DNA of 64,000 nucleotides from Rathayibacter oskolensis (GCF_900177245.1 NZ_FXBM01000001.1:248001-312000); one strand, 5' to 3'. Positions 55,032 through 64,000 are shown, counted from the first letter of the stretch. Notes: generated from the letters alone by a model not told the origin. Numbers and translations are program-made.

Positions 55032-55592
55032 ATGACCGCCGATCTCCCTCCCCGCTGGCTGACGCCCGAGGAGCTCGGCGCCTGGATGCGGTTCATCGCC
55101 GTGGTCGAGCTGCTCCCCGGCGCGCTCGACACCCAGCTGCAGCGCGACGCGGGCCTCACCCACTTCGAGTACATGACGCTCGCGATGCTCTCGGAGGCGC
55201 CCGAGCGGGCGCTGCGGATGACGACCCTCGCGACCCGCACGAACGCCACGCTGCCGCGCCTGTCGCACGTGGTGACCCGCCTCGCCGCGCGCGGCTACCT
55301 CGAGCGCAGGCCCTGCCCCTCCGACGGTCGAGCCACGAACGCCGTGCTGACGGAGGAGGGATTCGCCAAGATCGTCGAGACCGCGCCGGGGCACGTCGCC
55401 ACCGTGCTCGCCGACGTCATCGACCCGCTCGAGCCGGAGCAGATCCCGCAGCTCGCCGACATCATGGCGCGGATGCTCACGAGGCTCGATCCCGAGGGCC
55501 GGATGACGGTCGACTCGGTCCGCTCGGCGCTCGGCGAGCCGGCGGGCGAGTCGGCCGTCAGCGCGACGACGGAGCAGGCAGCCGGAGACTGA
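55032..55592 (+). CDS. MarR-family regulator
   Basis: 186 aa. Winged helix: LTHFEYMTLAMLSEAPERALRMTTLATRTNATLPRLSHVVTRLAARGYLERRPCPSDGRATNAVLT, with the DxR wing (SDGRATNAVLT). ATG with TAGGCT 6 nt upstream. Effector unknown. Its 3' end overlaps the convergent histidine kinase by 35 bp. Confidence 0.9.
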   Translation: MTADLPPRWLTPEELGAWMRFIAVVELLPGALDTQLQRDAGLTHFEYMTLAMLSEAPERALRMTTLATRTNATLPRLSHVVTRLAARGYLERRPCPSDGRATNAVLTEEGFAKIVETAPGHVATVLADVIDPLEPEQIPQLADIMARMLTRLDPEGRMTVDSVRSALGEPAGESAVSATTEQAAGD

Positions 55593-56712
55593 GCACGCTC
55601 TGATCGTCGGCGACGCTCAGCACCGCCTCGCCGCCGAGCTCGGCGGCGGAGTCCCCGAGAGCGCGGACCCCGCGCGAACTCGAGGCGGGCGAGGGATCCG
55701 CCGCGCCTCCGGGCGAGGTCACCACTGCCGCCACCGAGCCGTCGCCGTCGATCCGCACGGCGACGCCCAGCGGGCCGGGGGCCGCGTGCTTGAGCGCGTT
55801 GGTGAGTCCCTCCCGGCAGAACCGCACGAGCATCGCCGTCGCCGCTTCGTCGAGCGCCGCAGGATCGCCCTCGATCCGCACCTCGAGCTCGCGACCGGTC
55901 TCGGTGACATCCGAGAATAGCCGGTCGAGCCCCGCCGCCGCCTCGGTCGATCCGGCGGCGGGGGCGGCCCGCAGCGTCGCCGTCAGGGAGTCGACCGCGG
56001 CGCGGGTCTGCCGGTTGATCGACTCGGTCAGGGCGCGGATCTCCTCCGGGGTCAGACCGTCGAGGTCGCGCAGGGCGGCGGAGTGCAGGCTGAGCAGGGT
56101 CAGCGAGTGACCGAGGGAGTCGTGGATCTCCTCCGCGATGCGCTCGCGCTCGGCGTCGAGCGAGCGGGCGACGGCCGTGCTCTCGCGCTCGCGGGCGTCG
56201 CGCTCGCTCCTGCGCTTCGCCCCGGCGAGGATGCCGAGGACGCCGATCGTCACCGTCACGACGACCGAGAAGAGGCCGACCAGGATCGACGCGCCGAGCG
56301 TCTCGGGTCGAGCCCAGCGGAGGATGAAGAGGGTGAGCAGGACGGCGTCGGCGACGGCTCCGGCCGCGACGAACCGGGCCGCGGTGCGGGGCGGGAGGCG
56401 CAGCCCGATGATCACGAGCGCGGTCCAGAGGGCAGGGGTCGCGATCGGGGTGAGCGCCGCACCGATGCACGCGGCGACTCCCGCGGTCCTCGGCCGGCTC
56501 CGCTGCGCACCGAGGGGGAGGATCGCGCCCAGGCCGATCGCCAGGGTGAGCAGGAGGTTCCACAGCGGGAGCCTCGGCGCGACGAGCGCGAAGATCGCGA
56601 GGCCGACGGCGAGGTTCGCCGCCAGGAGGATCGGACCGGCCGAGCGGCGGTCGAGCCACGCGGCGGTGTCCGGCGCGGGAGTGGTCAGTGTCGCGGGAGG
56701 GGTCAGGGGCAC
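55558..56712 (-). CDS. Sensor histidine kinase (HisKA_3)
   Basis: 384 aa. About six N-terminal membrane helices, then the dimerisation/phospho-acceptor helix ERIAEEIHDSLGHSLTLLSL (His in EIHD) and an ATP-binding domain (FCREGLTNALKHA N-box; a weakened G-box GVRALGDSAAELGG). NarL-type kinase, pairing with the divergent response regulator. GTG start with GGAG upstream. Confidence 0.9.
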   Translation of the reverse strand: MPLTPPATLTTPAPDTAAWLDRRSAGPILLAANLAVGLAIFALVAPRLPLWNLLLTLAIGLGAILPLGAQRSRPRTAGVAACIGAALTPIATPALWTALVIIGLRLPPRTAARFVAAGAVADAVLLTLFILRWARPETLGASILVGLFSVVVTVTIGVLGILAGAKRRSERDARERESTAVARSLDAERERIAEEIHDSLGHSLTLLSLHSAALRDLDGLTPEEIRALTESINRQTRAAVDSLTATLRAAPAAGSTEAAAGLDRLFSDVTETGRELEVRIEGDPAALDEAATAMLVRFCREGLTNALKHAAPGPLGVAVRIDGDGSVAAVVTSPGGAADPSPASSSRGVRALGDSAAELGGEAVLSVADDQSVLSLRLPAPSSR

Positions 56713-56771
56713 GGGCGTCTCCGGGGGTGCTGACGCTGCGGGGGTCAGCGCGTGGCAACGATAATGGACCG

Positions 56772-57428
56772 GTGACGGTGCCCTCGTCCGCGGCTCGCGG
56801 AGCTCCCGCAGCCCCGCCCGTGCGCGTCCTCCTCGTCGACGACGACCCGCTCGTCCTCGTCGCCCTCCGCGGCCTCCTGCGCACCGACCCGTCGCTCGAG
56901 GTCGTCGCGACCGTCGACGACGGCGCGCGGGTGCTCGCCGCCGTCCGGCGCTTCCATCCCGACATCGTGCTGCTGGACGCGAGGATGCGCGGCGTCTCGG
57001 GCCCGGAGGTGATCGCGCCGCTGCGCCGCGCGGCCCCCCGCGTGGGCATCATCGTGATGTCGTCGTTCATCGGTCCGGAGTCGGAGTCGGCGGTGGTCAC
57101 CGCCGGCGCCGACGCCTTCCTGCCCAAGGTGGCGCCACCGGAGCGGTTCTCGAGCGAGATCCGGCGGGTCGCCGGTCTCGAGGCGGCCCCGCGCGGCGTC
57201 GCCCTGTCGGCACGGGAGCGCGAGGTCGCCCGGGCGCTGGCCGAGGGGCTGACGAACGCGGCCATCGCGCGGGCGCTCGGACTCACCGACAGCACCACGC
57301 GCACCTACGTCTCGCGGCTGCTCGAGAAGACCGGCGCCACCTCGCGCGTGGAGCTGGCCAACCTGGTGAACGCCGGGAGGCTCGATGTCTCCGAGCTGAC
57401 CCGAGAACGGGGGACCCCGACGGCGTAG
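56772..57428 (+). CDS. NarL/LuxR-family response regulator
   Basis: 218 aa. Receiver domain with VRVLLVDDDPLV, phospho-acceptor Asp in IVLLDARM, and Lys in FLPKVAPPE; C-terminal LuxR helix-turn-helix LSAREREVARALAEGLTNAAIARALGLTDSTTRTYVSRLLEKTGATSR. GTG at 56772 with GATAAT ending 6 nt upstream. Forms a two-component system with the kinase 59 bp away. Direct target genes unknown; the neighbouring export genes are candidates. Confidence 0.92.
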   Translation: MTVPSSAARGAPAAPPVRVLLVDDDPLVLVALRGLLRTDPSLEVVATVDDGARVLAAVRRFHPDIVLLDARMRGVSGPEVIAPLRRAAPRVGIIVMSSFIGPESESAVVTAGADAFLPKVAPPERFSSEIRRVAGLEAAPRGVALSAREREVARALAEGLTNAAIARALGLTDSTTRTYVSRLLEKTGATSRVELANLVNAGRLDVSELTRERGTPTA

Positions 57429-57578
57429 ACGCTTGTTGATGCCCGGACGCGGGCGATGCGGCCCCGTCCGTAGCGTGCGAAGAGCCGCTCGGAGTGCGCC
57501 GGCACCCGACTACGGTGCACTCCGAGGGCACCGCCTCCGGCAGTCGCCGCGAGGCTCCGCCCTGCAGGAAGAGCACCC

Positions 57579-58166
57579 ATGACCTCGTCCGACTCCGCCC
57601 TCTCGCGCCGCTCCCTCGTCTCGGCCGGAGCGTGGACCGCTCCCGCCATCGCCGTCGCGGTCGCCGCCCCGCTCGCCGCCGCCTCCGGTGAGCCCGTCCC
57701 CGAGGCGGAGCGCTGGGAGAACAACCTGTTCCCGCAGTTCGCCCTCGGCTCCTCCGACCTCGTCTGGGCGAGGACCACCGTCAACGTGCTCGGCCAGGGA
57801 CCGAAGCAGGTCCGCCTCTTCAACTACAGCTCGGCCGAGGACGTCCCCGCGGCCGGGGCGACCATCACGATCCGGGTCCGCCAGACCTCGGGTCCGACCT
57901 TCCCCGCCGACTCGCTCGTCGTCTCCTCGCTGACGGGACCGATCGGCGCTGTCGGCATCGGCACCTCCTCCGTCTCGTTCGTGAACCCGCAGCCGATCGC
58001 GCGCGACGGCGGCTCGGCCGTCTTCCCGATCACCTTCAGGGTCCCGACCGGGACCGCGGGCGTCGGCGCCGCGACGGGGTGGGAGATGACGATCAGCTCC
58101 TCCGCCGGCGACGGCACCTACACCCAGGGCAAGCTCGGCGCATGGTCGGGCGCCAGCACGCTCTGA
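57579..58166 (+). CDS. Exported protein with Tat-like signal, unknown
   Basis: 195 aa. SRRSLVSAGAWTAPAIAVAVAAPLAAAS is a twin-arginine-type signal. The mature domain is beta-rich with alternating Thr/Val strands (TTVNVLGQGPKQVRLFNYSS, VFPITFRVPTG), suggesting an Ig-like surface fold. AGGAAGAG before the ATG. Family not recognised. Confidence 0.7.
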   Translation: MTSSDSALSRRSLVSAGAWTAPAIAVAVAAPLAAASGEPVPEAERWENNLFPQFALGSSDLVWARTTVNVLGQGPKQVRLFNYSSAEDVPAAGATITIRVRQTSGPTFPADSLVVSSLTGPIGAVGIGTSSVSFVNPQPIARDGGSAVFPITFRVPTGTAGVGAATGWEMTISSSAGDGTYTQGKLGAWSGASTL

Positions 58167-58207
58167 TCCCCTCGCTCGCACGCGAGGGTCCGTGGCATCC
58201 TCGTGCC

Positions 58208-58639
58208 ATGCGCTTCACGACGACGTTGCACCTGATGGGGAAGAACACGGGAGTCGAGGTCCCGCCCGAGGTTCTCGACTCGCTCGGCGGCGGCAAGCGG
58301 CCGGCCGTCCGAGTGGTGGTGAACGGCTTCGAGTACCGGAGCACGGTCGGGTCGATGGGCGGGCGTGCGCTCATCCCGTTCTCGGCCGACAAGCGCGCCG
58401 CCACCGGCCTCGTCGGGGGCGAGACCATCGAGGTCGAGCTCGAACTCGACGCCGCGCCGCGCGACATCGCGGTCCCGGAGGACCTCGCCGCCGCCCTCGA
58501 GACGGCCGGCCTGACCGCTGCCTTCGCGGCGCTCGCACCGAGCGCCAGGAAGGCGCACGTCACGGCGGTCGAGGGGGCGAAGACCGAGGAGACCCGCGCG
58601 AGGCGGATCGCCTCCATCGCGACGAAGCTCGGCGCCTGA
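58208..58639 (+). CDS. DUF1905 / YdeI-like protein
   Basis: 143 aa. N-terminal DUF1905 barrel (RFTTTLHLMGKNTGVEVPPEVLDSLGGGKRPAVRVVVNG) followed by a short YdeI/OmdA-like helical segment with the typical ALAPSARKAHVTAVEGAKTEETRARRIASI. Role uncharacterised. CATCCT ends 6 nt before the ATG. Confidence 0.82.
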   Translation: MRFTTTLHLMGKNTGVEVPPEVLDSLGGGKRPAVRVVVNGFEYRSTVGSMGGRALIPFSADKRAATGLVGGETIEVELELDAAPRDIAVPEDLAAALETAGLTAAFAALAPSARKAHVTAVEGAKTEETRARRIASIATKLGA

Positions 58640-58732
58640 CGCGCCACGGGCGTCGCAGGCCCTCGATAGGCTGCCGTTCGGCGCACCGCGGGGGAGCGCC
58701 CGGAGCGCGATCGCGCGGAGTCGGGGGACAGC

Positions 58733-59776
58733 ATGGGCACGGTTCGACGATGGGTGTTCCCGATCGTGTGGATGGTCATCCTGGGGGCGGCCAGCATCGC
58801 GCTGGTCAAGATCGCCTTCTTCCCGGATGCGTCCGCCGAGGCGGATCCCACCGTCCCGACCGGTGAGCTGACCGAGCCGACCGTCGTCGTCGGCCGCGGG
58901 ACCATCACGAACGACCTCACGCTCCAGGGCACCGTGGCCGCCGATCCGGCCGTGCCGATGAAGGCCACGGCTGCCGGCACCGTCGACGACGTGTACCTCG
59001 AGCAGGGAGCCGCCGTCGCCGCGGGCGACCTCGTCTACGACATCCGGGTCGAGACTCCGCGCGACCCGGTCGAGACCACGAACCCCGACGGCACGGTCTC
59101 GGTCACGCAGCCCGAGCCCGCCGTGCGCTTCGAGCGCGTCTACGCTCCCGCGGCGGGCACGCTGAGTGCGCTCGGCGTCATCCACGACCAGTCGGTGACC
59201 GTCGGCGAGGTGACCGGCCAGGTCGCGCCTCCCACCTTCGCCGTCACCGGCTCCATCGACGCCGAGCAGCTCTACCGGATCCAGGACCGTCCGACGGAGG
59301 CGCAGGTCGCGATCACCGGAGGGCCGGCCGGATTCACCTGCACCGGTCTCGCCATCACCACGCCGCTCGCCGGCGAGGGCGAGGGCGGCGCGGCAGCGGG
59401 CGACGCGACCGGCGGAACGGGCGGCTCCGGGACAAGCTTCCGCTGCCAGGTGCCCGCGGACGTGACCGTGTTCCCGGGTCTCGCCGCCTCCGTCACCCTC
59501 GCCGGGGGCCGTGCCGAGAACGTGCTCGTCGTGCCGACGACCGCGGTCGAGGGCACGGCGGAGTCGGGTGTGGTCTTCCGTCAGGGCGACGACGGCGCCA
59601 CCGAGGAGGTGCCCGTCACCCTCGGACTCACCGACGGGACGAGCGTCGAGATCACCGGAGGGGTCGACGAGGGAGCGGTGCTGCTGCAGTTCGTCCCCGG
59701 AGCGGCGGCCGGCGACGGCGAGCAGCTCGACGGGAACTGCGTGCAGAACGCCGACGGCTCGGTCTTCTGCTCGTGA
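58733..59776 (+). CDS. Membrane-fusion/adaptor protein of an ABC exporter
   Basis: 347 aa. N-terminal signal anchor (RRWVFPIVWMVILGAASIALV), then paired lipoyl-like halves (TAAGTVDDVYLEQGAAVAAGDLVYDI and FERVYAPAAGTLSALGVIHDQSVTVGE), a beta-barrel and a membrane-proximal domain (VLVVPTTAVEG). HlyD/MacA-like, adapted to a Gram-positive envelope. It may bind peptidoglycan or cargo outside the membrane. Stop overlaps the ATPase (GTGA). Confidence 0.82.
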   Translation: MGTVRRWVFPIVWMVILGAASIALVKIAFFPDASAEADPTVPTGELTEPTVVVGRGTITNDLTLQGTVAADPAVPMKATAAGTVDDVYLEQGAAVAAGDLVYDIRVETPRDPVETTNPDGTVSVTQPEPAVRFERVYAPAAGTLSALGVIHDQSVTVGEVTGQVAPPTFAVTGSIDAEQLYRIQDRPTEAQVAITGGPAGFTCTGLAITTPLAGEGEGGAAAGDATGGTGGSGTSFRCQVPADVTVFPGLAASVTLAGGRAENVLVVPTTAVEGTAESGVVFRQGDDGATEEVPVTLGLTDGTSVEITGGVDEGAVLLQFVPGAAAGDGEQLDGNCVQNADGSVFCS

Positions 59777-60522
59777 GCATCCTCCGGCTCGAGGGGATCC
59801 GGAAGGTCGTGCCGCTGCCCGACGCTCCTCCGCTGACCATCCTCGACGGCGTCGACCTCGAGGTCGGCGAGGGCGACCACGTCTCGGTGGTCGGCCGCAG
59901 CGGCTCGGGCAAGTCGACGCTGCTGAACATCCTCGGCCTCATCGACGAGCCCACAGAGGGACGGATGCTGCTCGAGGGCAGTCCGACCGAGACTCTCTCC
60001 TCTCGGGCCAGGGCCCGGATCCGCGGCGGGAGCATCGGCTTCATCTTCCAGCAGTTCAATCTTCTCGAGGGGCGGACGGCCCGCGAGAACGTGATGACCC
60101 CCCTCCTCTATGCGACGGGCTCGGAGTTCTGGCGTCGCGCGGCGCTGGCGGCCGAGATGCTCGAGCGCGTCGGGCTGGGGCACCGCGTCGACTCGATGCC
60201 GGGGCGCATGTCCGGAGGCGAGCAGCAGCGCATCGCGATCGCGCGCGCCCTCGTCCGCCGCCCGCGTCTCATCCTCGCGGACGAGCCGACCGGCGCCCTC
60301 GACACCGACACCGGCGAGAGCGTGATGGGGCTGCTCGACGAGATCGCCCGCGAGTCGGGGTCGGCGCTCGTCACGATCACGCACGACCCGGCCATCGCCG
60401 CGCGGGCCGAGCGGCACTACCGGCTCGATCACGGCCGGCTCGGCGAGGCGACGGCGTCGACCTCGGAGTCGGGTCGGATCCCGGCGCACGCGGCGCGCAC
60501 TGCCCCCGAGGACGTGCTCTGA
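59773..60522 (+). CDS. MacB-type ABC transporter ATPase
   Basis: 249 aa. Walker [13 protein letters not shown] loop [11 protein letters not shown], signature [15 protein letters not shown], Walker [15 protein letters not shown]-loop TITHDP. LolD/MacB subfamily, driving extracytoplasmic conformational work rather than classical transport. GTG start overlapping the adaptor; stop overlaps the permease by one base (TGATG). Confidence 0.94.
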   Translation: MSILRLEGIRKVVPLPDAPPLTILDGVDLEVGEGDHVSVVGRSGSGKSTLLNILGLIDEPTEGRMLLEGSPTETLSSRARARIRGGSIGFIFQQFNLLEGRTARENVMTPLLYATGSEFWRRAALAAEMLERVGLGHRVDSMPGRMSGGEQQRIAIARALVRRPRLILADEPTGALDTDTGESVMGLLDEIARESGSALVTITHDPAIAARAERHYRLDHGRLGEATASTSESGRIPAHAARTAPEDVL

Positions 60523-61748
60523 TGCGCGGGCTGGTCGGGATCGTCGGCGCGATCGTCGAGGCCTGGACCGAGCTGCGGATCCACAGGGGCCGCGTGCTGC
60601 TCTCGCTCATCGGCGTGGCGGTGGCCGTCGCCGCACTGACCGGAGTGGTCGCGGCGGGCGGCATCGCCCGTCAGGCCAGCATCGAGTCGGCCGAGCGCTC
60701 GAGCGGGCGCCCCGCGAGTCTGTACGTCAACGCCTACTCCTCCGGCCCCGACGGCCTCATCGATGCGGAGGCGATGCAGGCGGCCTGGGGCAGCGTCCTC
60801 GAGCGCTACGGCATCGACTACGCGAGCAGGGTCACCTACGGCACCGCGCGGGCGCAGTTCACCGACGGCGCGGTCGACGTCCCGGTCACCGCGGTCGACC
60901 AGCCCTACGCCGCCATGCACCGCCTCGAGCTCGAGGGCGGCAGCTGGTTCGCCGACGGCGACGACCGACGCCTCGCCCCGGCAGTGGTGGTGAACGCGGT
61001 CTTCTGGCAGCGCCTGGGCAGCCCCGATCTGCGGACGCATCCGGTCGTGACGCTCCTCGGCTCCGATCGCGAGACGACGGCCGTCGTCGTCGGCGTGACT
61101 CCGGTGTCGGAGTGGGAGACCGAGCCGACGATGATGATGCTCACCGACGCCTACACGGCGGTCGCTCCGGTGGCCGATCCGGCGTTCGCGCAGCCGCCGA
61201 GCTACGAGATGTGGGTGCCGCTCGACATCGCCGAGCCCCTCGCTACCGCGGTGCAGCGCGACATCGCCGCCGCGCTCGGGCCCGAGGCGCAGGTGTCGGT
61301 CGACCGGCAGGACTACCTGGTCTACGACTCCGACCCGTTCGGCGTGCTGACCTGGGTCATCGGCGGCGTGGCCGGCCTGGTGCTCGCCCTCGGCGCCCTC
61401 GGCCTGCTCAACATCGCGCTCGTCACTGTCCGGCAGCGGATCCGCGAGATCGGCATCCGCCGCAGCTTCGGCGCCTCCTCGGGTCGGATCTTCTTCTCGA
61501 TCATGATGGAGAGCGTCGTGGCCACCGTCGTCGCCGGAGTCGTCGGGGTAACCCTCGCGGTCATCCTCGTGACCAACCCGTGGACGGTGGACTGGATCCG
61601 CCAGAACGGCATCGACGACATCCCGCCGTTCCCCGCGGAGGCGGCTCTGCTCGGCCTCGGAGCGGCGACGCTCGTGGGCGCGCTCGCGGGCCTCGTGCCG
61701 GCGATCGTGGCCGTGCGGGTCAAGGTCATCGACGCCATCCGGTACTGA
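60522..61748 (+). CDS. MacB/FtsX-type ABC permease
   Basis: 408 aa. One N-terminal helix, a large extracytoplasmic domain (about residues 45-275), then three C-terminal helices: FtsX topology. IREIGIRRSFGASSGRIFFSIMMES is the coupling segment typical of the family, and the end reads PAIVAVRVKVIDAIRY. Works with the preceding ATPase and adaptor. Confidence 0.92.
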   Translation: MRGLVGIVGAIVEAWTELRIHRGRVLLSLIGVAVAVAALTGVVAAGGIARQASIESAERSSGRPASLYVNAYSSGPDGLIDAEAMQAAWGSVLERYGIDYASRVTYGTARAQFTDGAVDVPVTAVDQPYAAMHRLELEGGSWFADGDDRRLAPAVVVNAVFWQRLGSPDLRTHPVVTLLGSDRETTAVVVGVTPVSEWETEPTMMMLTDAYTAVAPVADPAFAQPPSYEMWVPLDIAEPLATAVQRDIAAALGPEAQVSVDRQDYLVYDSDPFGVLTWVIGGVAGLVLALGALGLLNIALVTVRQRIREIGIRRSFGASSGRIFFSIMMESVVATVVAGVVGVTLAVILVTNPWTVDWIRQNGIDDIPPFPAEAALLGLGAATLVGALAGLVPAIVAVRVKVIDAIRY

Positions 61749-61749
61749 G

Positions 61750-62991
61750 GTGCGAAGGCTGCGGGCCGTGTCCCTGGCGATCGCGGCGGCGCTCTGCCTC
61801 CTGGTCGCGCTCGCGGGCTGCACCGTGCCACCGGCGGGCGCGGCCGAGTCGGTGGACGCTCTCGCCGAACGGGTGCGGGCGAGCGCCGGCGTCGAGTCGG
61901 TCGAGACGTCGCTCCGGCAGTCCGACCCGAAGGACCGACCGGACGACTGGGTCGCCACCGTCGACGTCACCGCATCGGACGCCGATCTCGCTGCCGTCGC
62001 CTCCGTCGTGCGCGACGCGATCGGCTCCGGTGTCGACGGGGCGCGACTCTCGCTGACGCTGCGGGTCCCGGCCGGGGACGGTGGAGTCGCCGTCGACGTC
62101 GATCCGCGGCGGGGGAACGACGTCGCGCGCGCCGCACGCCTCCGGCTCCTCCCGTTCGCGGCCGCGGTGCTGCTGTCGGGCTACCGCGAGGGCGTCGAGC
62201 TGACCGCGGAGGCGTCCTTCTCGGAGGCCGTGCCCGTCGTCCGCGAGGTCGCGCGGTCGATCGACCTGTTCCGCGGGACGACGACCGTCGCCGTCGACGA
62301 GGCGTTCCCCGGCGCGGCGCTGCTCGCCCTGGTCGACCCGCTCGATGCCGACCCGCGCACCTCCTCCCTGTCCCTGAGTGCTTCGTCCGCGAGTGCCTCG
62401 CAGAGCTCGGTGTCGTCGGTGTCGATCACCAGGGAGGACACGGCGGCCGTCGCCGGCACGCTCGCAGCGACGCCGGACGAGGAGGCCGACGCGGGCACCG
62501 CCGCGCGGACGTCGTTCAGCGTGCAGTCGCCCGACTACTCGACGGTCGTCGCGGGGTGGCTCGGCCTGCCCCTCGGCTCGCCGGAGCCGCCCCTTCCCGA
62601 TCCCGCCGCGCCCGCGACGGCCGAGCCCGACCCGGCGGCTCTCGCCGCCGCGGAGTCGAGAGTGAAGGACTTCCTCGACCGGTCGGTGGCCGAGACGGGG
62701 GTCCCGGCCGAGGTCGCGACTCGGGTCGAGGAGTGCTCGGACGGCCGCGGGTCGCGGGCTGCGGGCGGGGTGGTCATCCCGGTCTTCACGGTCTACGACA
62801 GTGCCCAGGAGTCGTTCGACGCCGTCGTCGACGGCTGGACGGCCGACGGGTTCGACAGGATCGACCGCGCGTCGGGCCGCGACTTCTGGGGTGCCGTGAC
62901 GCCGTGGGGAGGCGGTGTCATCTCGGCGAGCATCCGGGGCACGATCGACGGCCTGAGCCTGACGGCGGAGTCGGAGTGCGTCGTCGGCTGA
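61750..62991 (+). CDS. Lipoprotein linked to the ABC exporter
   Basis: 413 aa. Lipobox VALAGC after a short basic and hydrophobic leader. The mature part has two similar-sized halves with alternating Val/Asp strands and a low-complexity Ser-rich segment (SLSLSASSASASQSS); Cys residues near VEECSDG and ESECVVG may pair. No known family. GTG one base after the permease stop, so very probably the same operon. Confidence 0.75.
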   Translation: MRRLRAVSLAIAAALCLLVALAGCTVPPAGAAESVDALAERVRASAGVESVETSLRQSDPKDRPDDWVATVDVTASDADLAAVASVVRDAIGSGVDGARLSLTLRVPAGDGGVAVDVDPRRGNDVARAARLRLLPFAAAVLLSGYREGVELTAEASFSEAVPVVREVARSIDLFRGTTTVAVDEAFPGAALLALVDPLDADPRTSSLSLSASSASASQSSVSSVSITREDTAAVAGTLAATPDEEADAGTAARTSFSVQSPDYSTVVAGWLGLPLGSPEPPLPDPAAPATAEPDPAALAAAESRVKDFLDRSVAETGVPAEVATRVEECSDGRGSRAAGGVVIPVFTVYDSAQESFDAVVDGWTADGFDRIDRASGRDFWGAVTPWGGGVISASIRGTIDGLSLTAESECVVG

Positions 62992-63006
62992 GCCGCGCGT
63001 GGGGCC

Positions 63007-63654
63007 TCAGCCCAGGACGAGCACGAGCTCGTCGCCGTCGAGCTCGACGCGGGCGTCGGAGTAGTGCTCGACCCGCGGCAGTCCGACGGTCGACTCGCTC
63101 TCGTGCGAGCCGACGACCACGACCCGCATGCCGGCAGCGAGACCGGCGAGGATGCCCGCCTCGGCGTCCTCGAAGACGACCGCGTCGGCCGGGTCGACGG
63201 CGAGCAGCGCGGCGGCGGCGAGGTAGCCGTCGGGCGCCGGCTTGCCCCGCGCGACGTCGTCGGCCGTGACCACGACATCGGGGGAGGGGACTCCCGCCGC
63301 GGCCAGGCGGCCCGCGGCGAGCGACGGGCTCGCCGAGGTGACCAGCGCGACGGAGGTGCGGGGCAGCGCCGCGAGGAACGCGACCGCCCCGGGAATCTCG
63401 AGCGTCCCCTCCATGTGCTCGAGCTCGTAGGCGTTCAGCTCGGCGACGATCGCGCCGACATCGGTGCCCTCGGGCGCGAAGCGGCGGACGCTGTCCTCGG
63501 CGCGCACCCCGTGCACGGAGCCGAGGATCATCGCGCGGTCGAGCGCGAAGCGGTCGGCGAAGTCGCGCCAGATCGTCTCGACGACGGCCGTCGAGTCGAC
63601 GAGCGTGCCGTCCATGTCGAAGAGGACGGCCCGGGCTCGGAGTGTGTGCGGCAT
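63007..63654 (-). CDS. HAD-family phosphatase
   Basis: 215 aa. Motif I AVLFDMDGTLVDST, motif II VTSAS, motif III GKPAPDGYL and motif IV VFEDAEAGILAG. Beta-phosphoglucomutase/sugar-phosphatase subgroup with a helical cap. Substrate unknown. CAGGAT ends 6 nt before the ATG. Confidence 0.92.
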   Translation of the reverse strand: MPHTLRARAVLFDMDGTLVDSTAVVETIWRDFADRFALDRAMILGSVHGVRAEDSVRRFAPEGTDVGAIVAELNAYELEHMEGTLEIPGAVAFLAALPRTSVALVTSASPSLAAGRLAAAGVPSPDVVVTADDVARGKPAPDGYLAAAALLAVDPADAVVFEDAEAGILAGLAAGMRVVVVGSHESESTVGLPRVEHYSDARVELDGDELVLVLG

Positions 63655-63782
63655 GCGTCCATCCTGGTGCCTGTGAGAAATCCGGCGCCTGTCCGAAGCC
63701 TCGAGCCAGTCGGGACGGTGGCGGCATGTCGCCTACCGCTACGGTCGACGCAGGGCCGTCTCGCCCGTAGATCGGAGTTCTC

Positions 63783-64000
63783 ATGCCTCCCGCCGCCGGC
63801 CTCTGGGCCTTCGCCCTCGCGTCGTTCGCGCTGATCGTCATCCCCGGCCCGAGCGTGCTCTTCGTCGTCGGCCGGTCGCTCGCCCTCGGGCGGAAGGGCG
63901 GGTTCGTGAGCGTTCTCGGCAACGCCCTGGGGATGCTGCCGGCGATCGCGCTCGTCGCGCTCGGCGTGGGCTCGGTCGTCGCCGAGTCGGTCGCGGTCTT
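63783..64000 (+). CDS. LysE-family exporter (cut by window end)
   Basis: First 72 residues only. IVIPGPSVLFVVGRSLALGRKGG is the LysE/RhtB signature, with the start of a second hydrophobic helix. Amino-acid or metabolite efflux is typical. GGAG 6 nt before the ATG. The rest lies beyond the window. Confidence 0.85.
   Translation, partial: MPPAAGLWAFALASFALIVIPGPSVLFVVGRSLALGRKGGFVSVLGNALGMLPAIALVALGVGSVVAESVAV

Noticed and set aside
55032-55592. MarR protein as the carotenoid regulator CrtR
   Set aside because: CrtR lies beside crtE in corynebacteria; this gene is 50 kb away and no shared operator with the crtE promoter could be seen.

Overview
The window is very GC-rich, has strong third-codon-position GC bias and many GTG starts, and carries only actinobacterial families: HspR/HAIR heat-shock control, MptB, a coproporphyrin-type haem pathway with a Cys-bearing ferrochelatase, and C50 carotenoid genes. 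A yellow- or orange-pigmented member of the Microbacteriaceae (Rathayibacter-, Clavibacter- or Curtobacterium-like) fits best. Genus is inferred from gene content, not proven. It is ordinary chromosome: no insertion sequence, prophage or CRISPR array was seen, and one tRNA-Gly is present.

Layout. 0.1-3.6 kb: a lipoprotein with a degenerate serine-hydrolase fold, a DinB-like protein, a dienelactone-hydrolase-like protein lacking its nucleophile, tRNA-Gly(CCC) and dcd. 3.6-9.4 kb: carotenoid locus, idi facing crtE - crtB::crtI (one fused 852-aa frame) - crtYe-like - crtYf-like - crtEb, predicted to make a cyclic C50 carotenoid. 9.4-11.3 kb: a 15-bp tandem repeat, a small membrane protein and a UMF1-type transporter. 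11.3-15.6 kb: dnaK-grpE-dnaJ-hspR behind a promoter with two HAIR boxes and a strong hairpin between grpE and dnaJ. 15.7-20.6 kb: MptB mannosyltransferase, VOC protein, Nudix hydrolase, glycyl-tRNA synthetase, GNAT. 20.6-33.6 kb: haem cluster covering every step from glutamyl-tRNA to haem b except glutamyl-tRNA synthesis: hemA facing hemE-hemY-(three small envelope proteins)-chdC-cpfC-hemC-hemD-(secreted beta-helix protein)-hemB-hemL. 33.6-48.3 kb: a DHA2 exporter, an NmrA/TetR pair with a doubled operator, a DksA-like protein, a nucleoside phosphorylase, AcuI-type reductase, PEP-mutase-like protein, TrhO, YitT, YbhB, PfkA, a Tat-exported ferritin-like protein, an AlkA-type glycosylase and a PYROXD2-like flavoprotein. 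48.5-53.1 kb: putA followed by four tandem 156-bp repeats, each opening with a terminator-like hairpin. 53.1-64 kb: a UBP-zinc-finger/FAD-oxidoreductase operon, MarR, a histidine kinase facing a LuxR-type regulator, a Tat-signal protein, a YdeI-like protein, an adaptor/ABC/permease/lipoprotein export operon, a HAD phosphatase and the first part of a LysE-family exporter.

Two observations cut across the window. First, nearly thirty genes have a hexamer of the form nAnnnT (mostly TAnnnT) exactly 6-7 nt before the start codon with no Shine-Dalgarno between, so they are probably leaderless; this pattern fixes several start codons. Second, adjacent genes are tightly coupled through GTGA/ATGA overlaps, and the crtB::crtI junction contains the same GTGA motif, suggesting the fusion arose from (or is an artefact of) a small indel at such an overlap.
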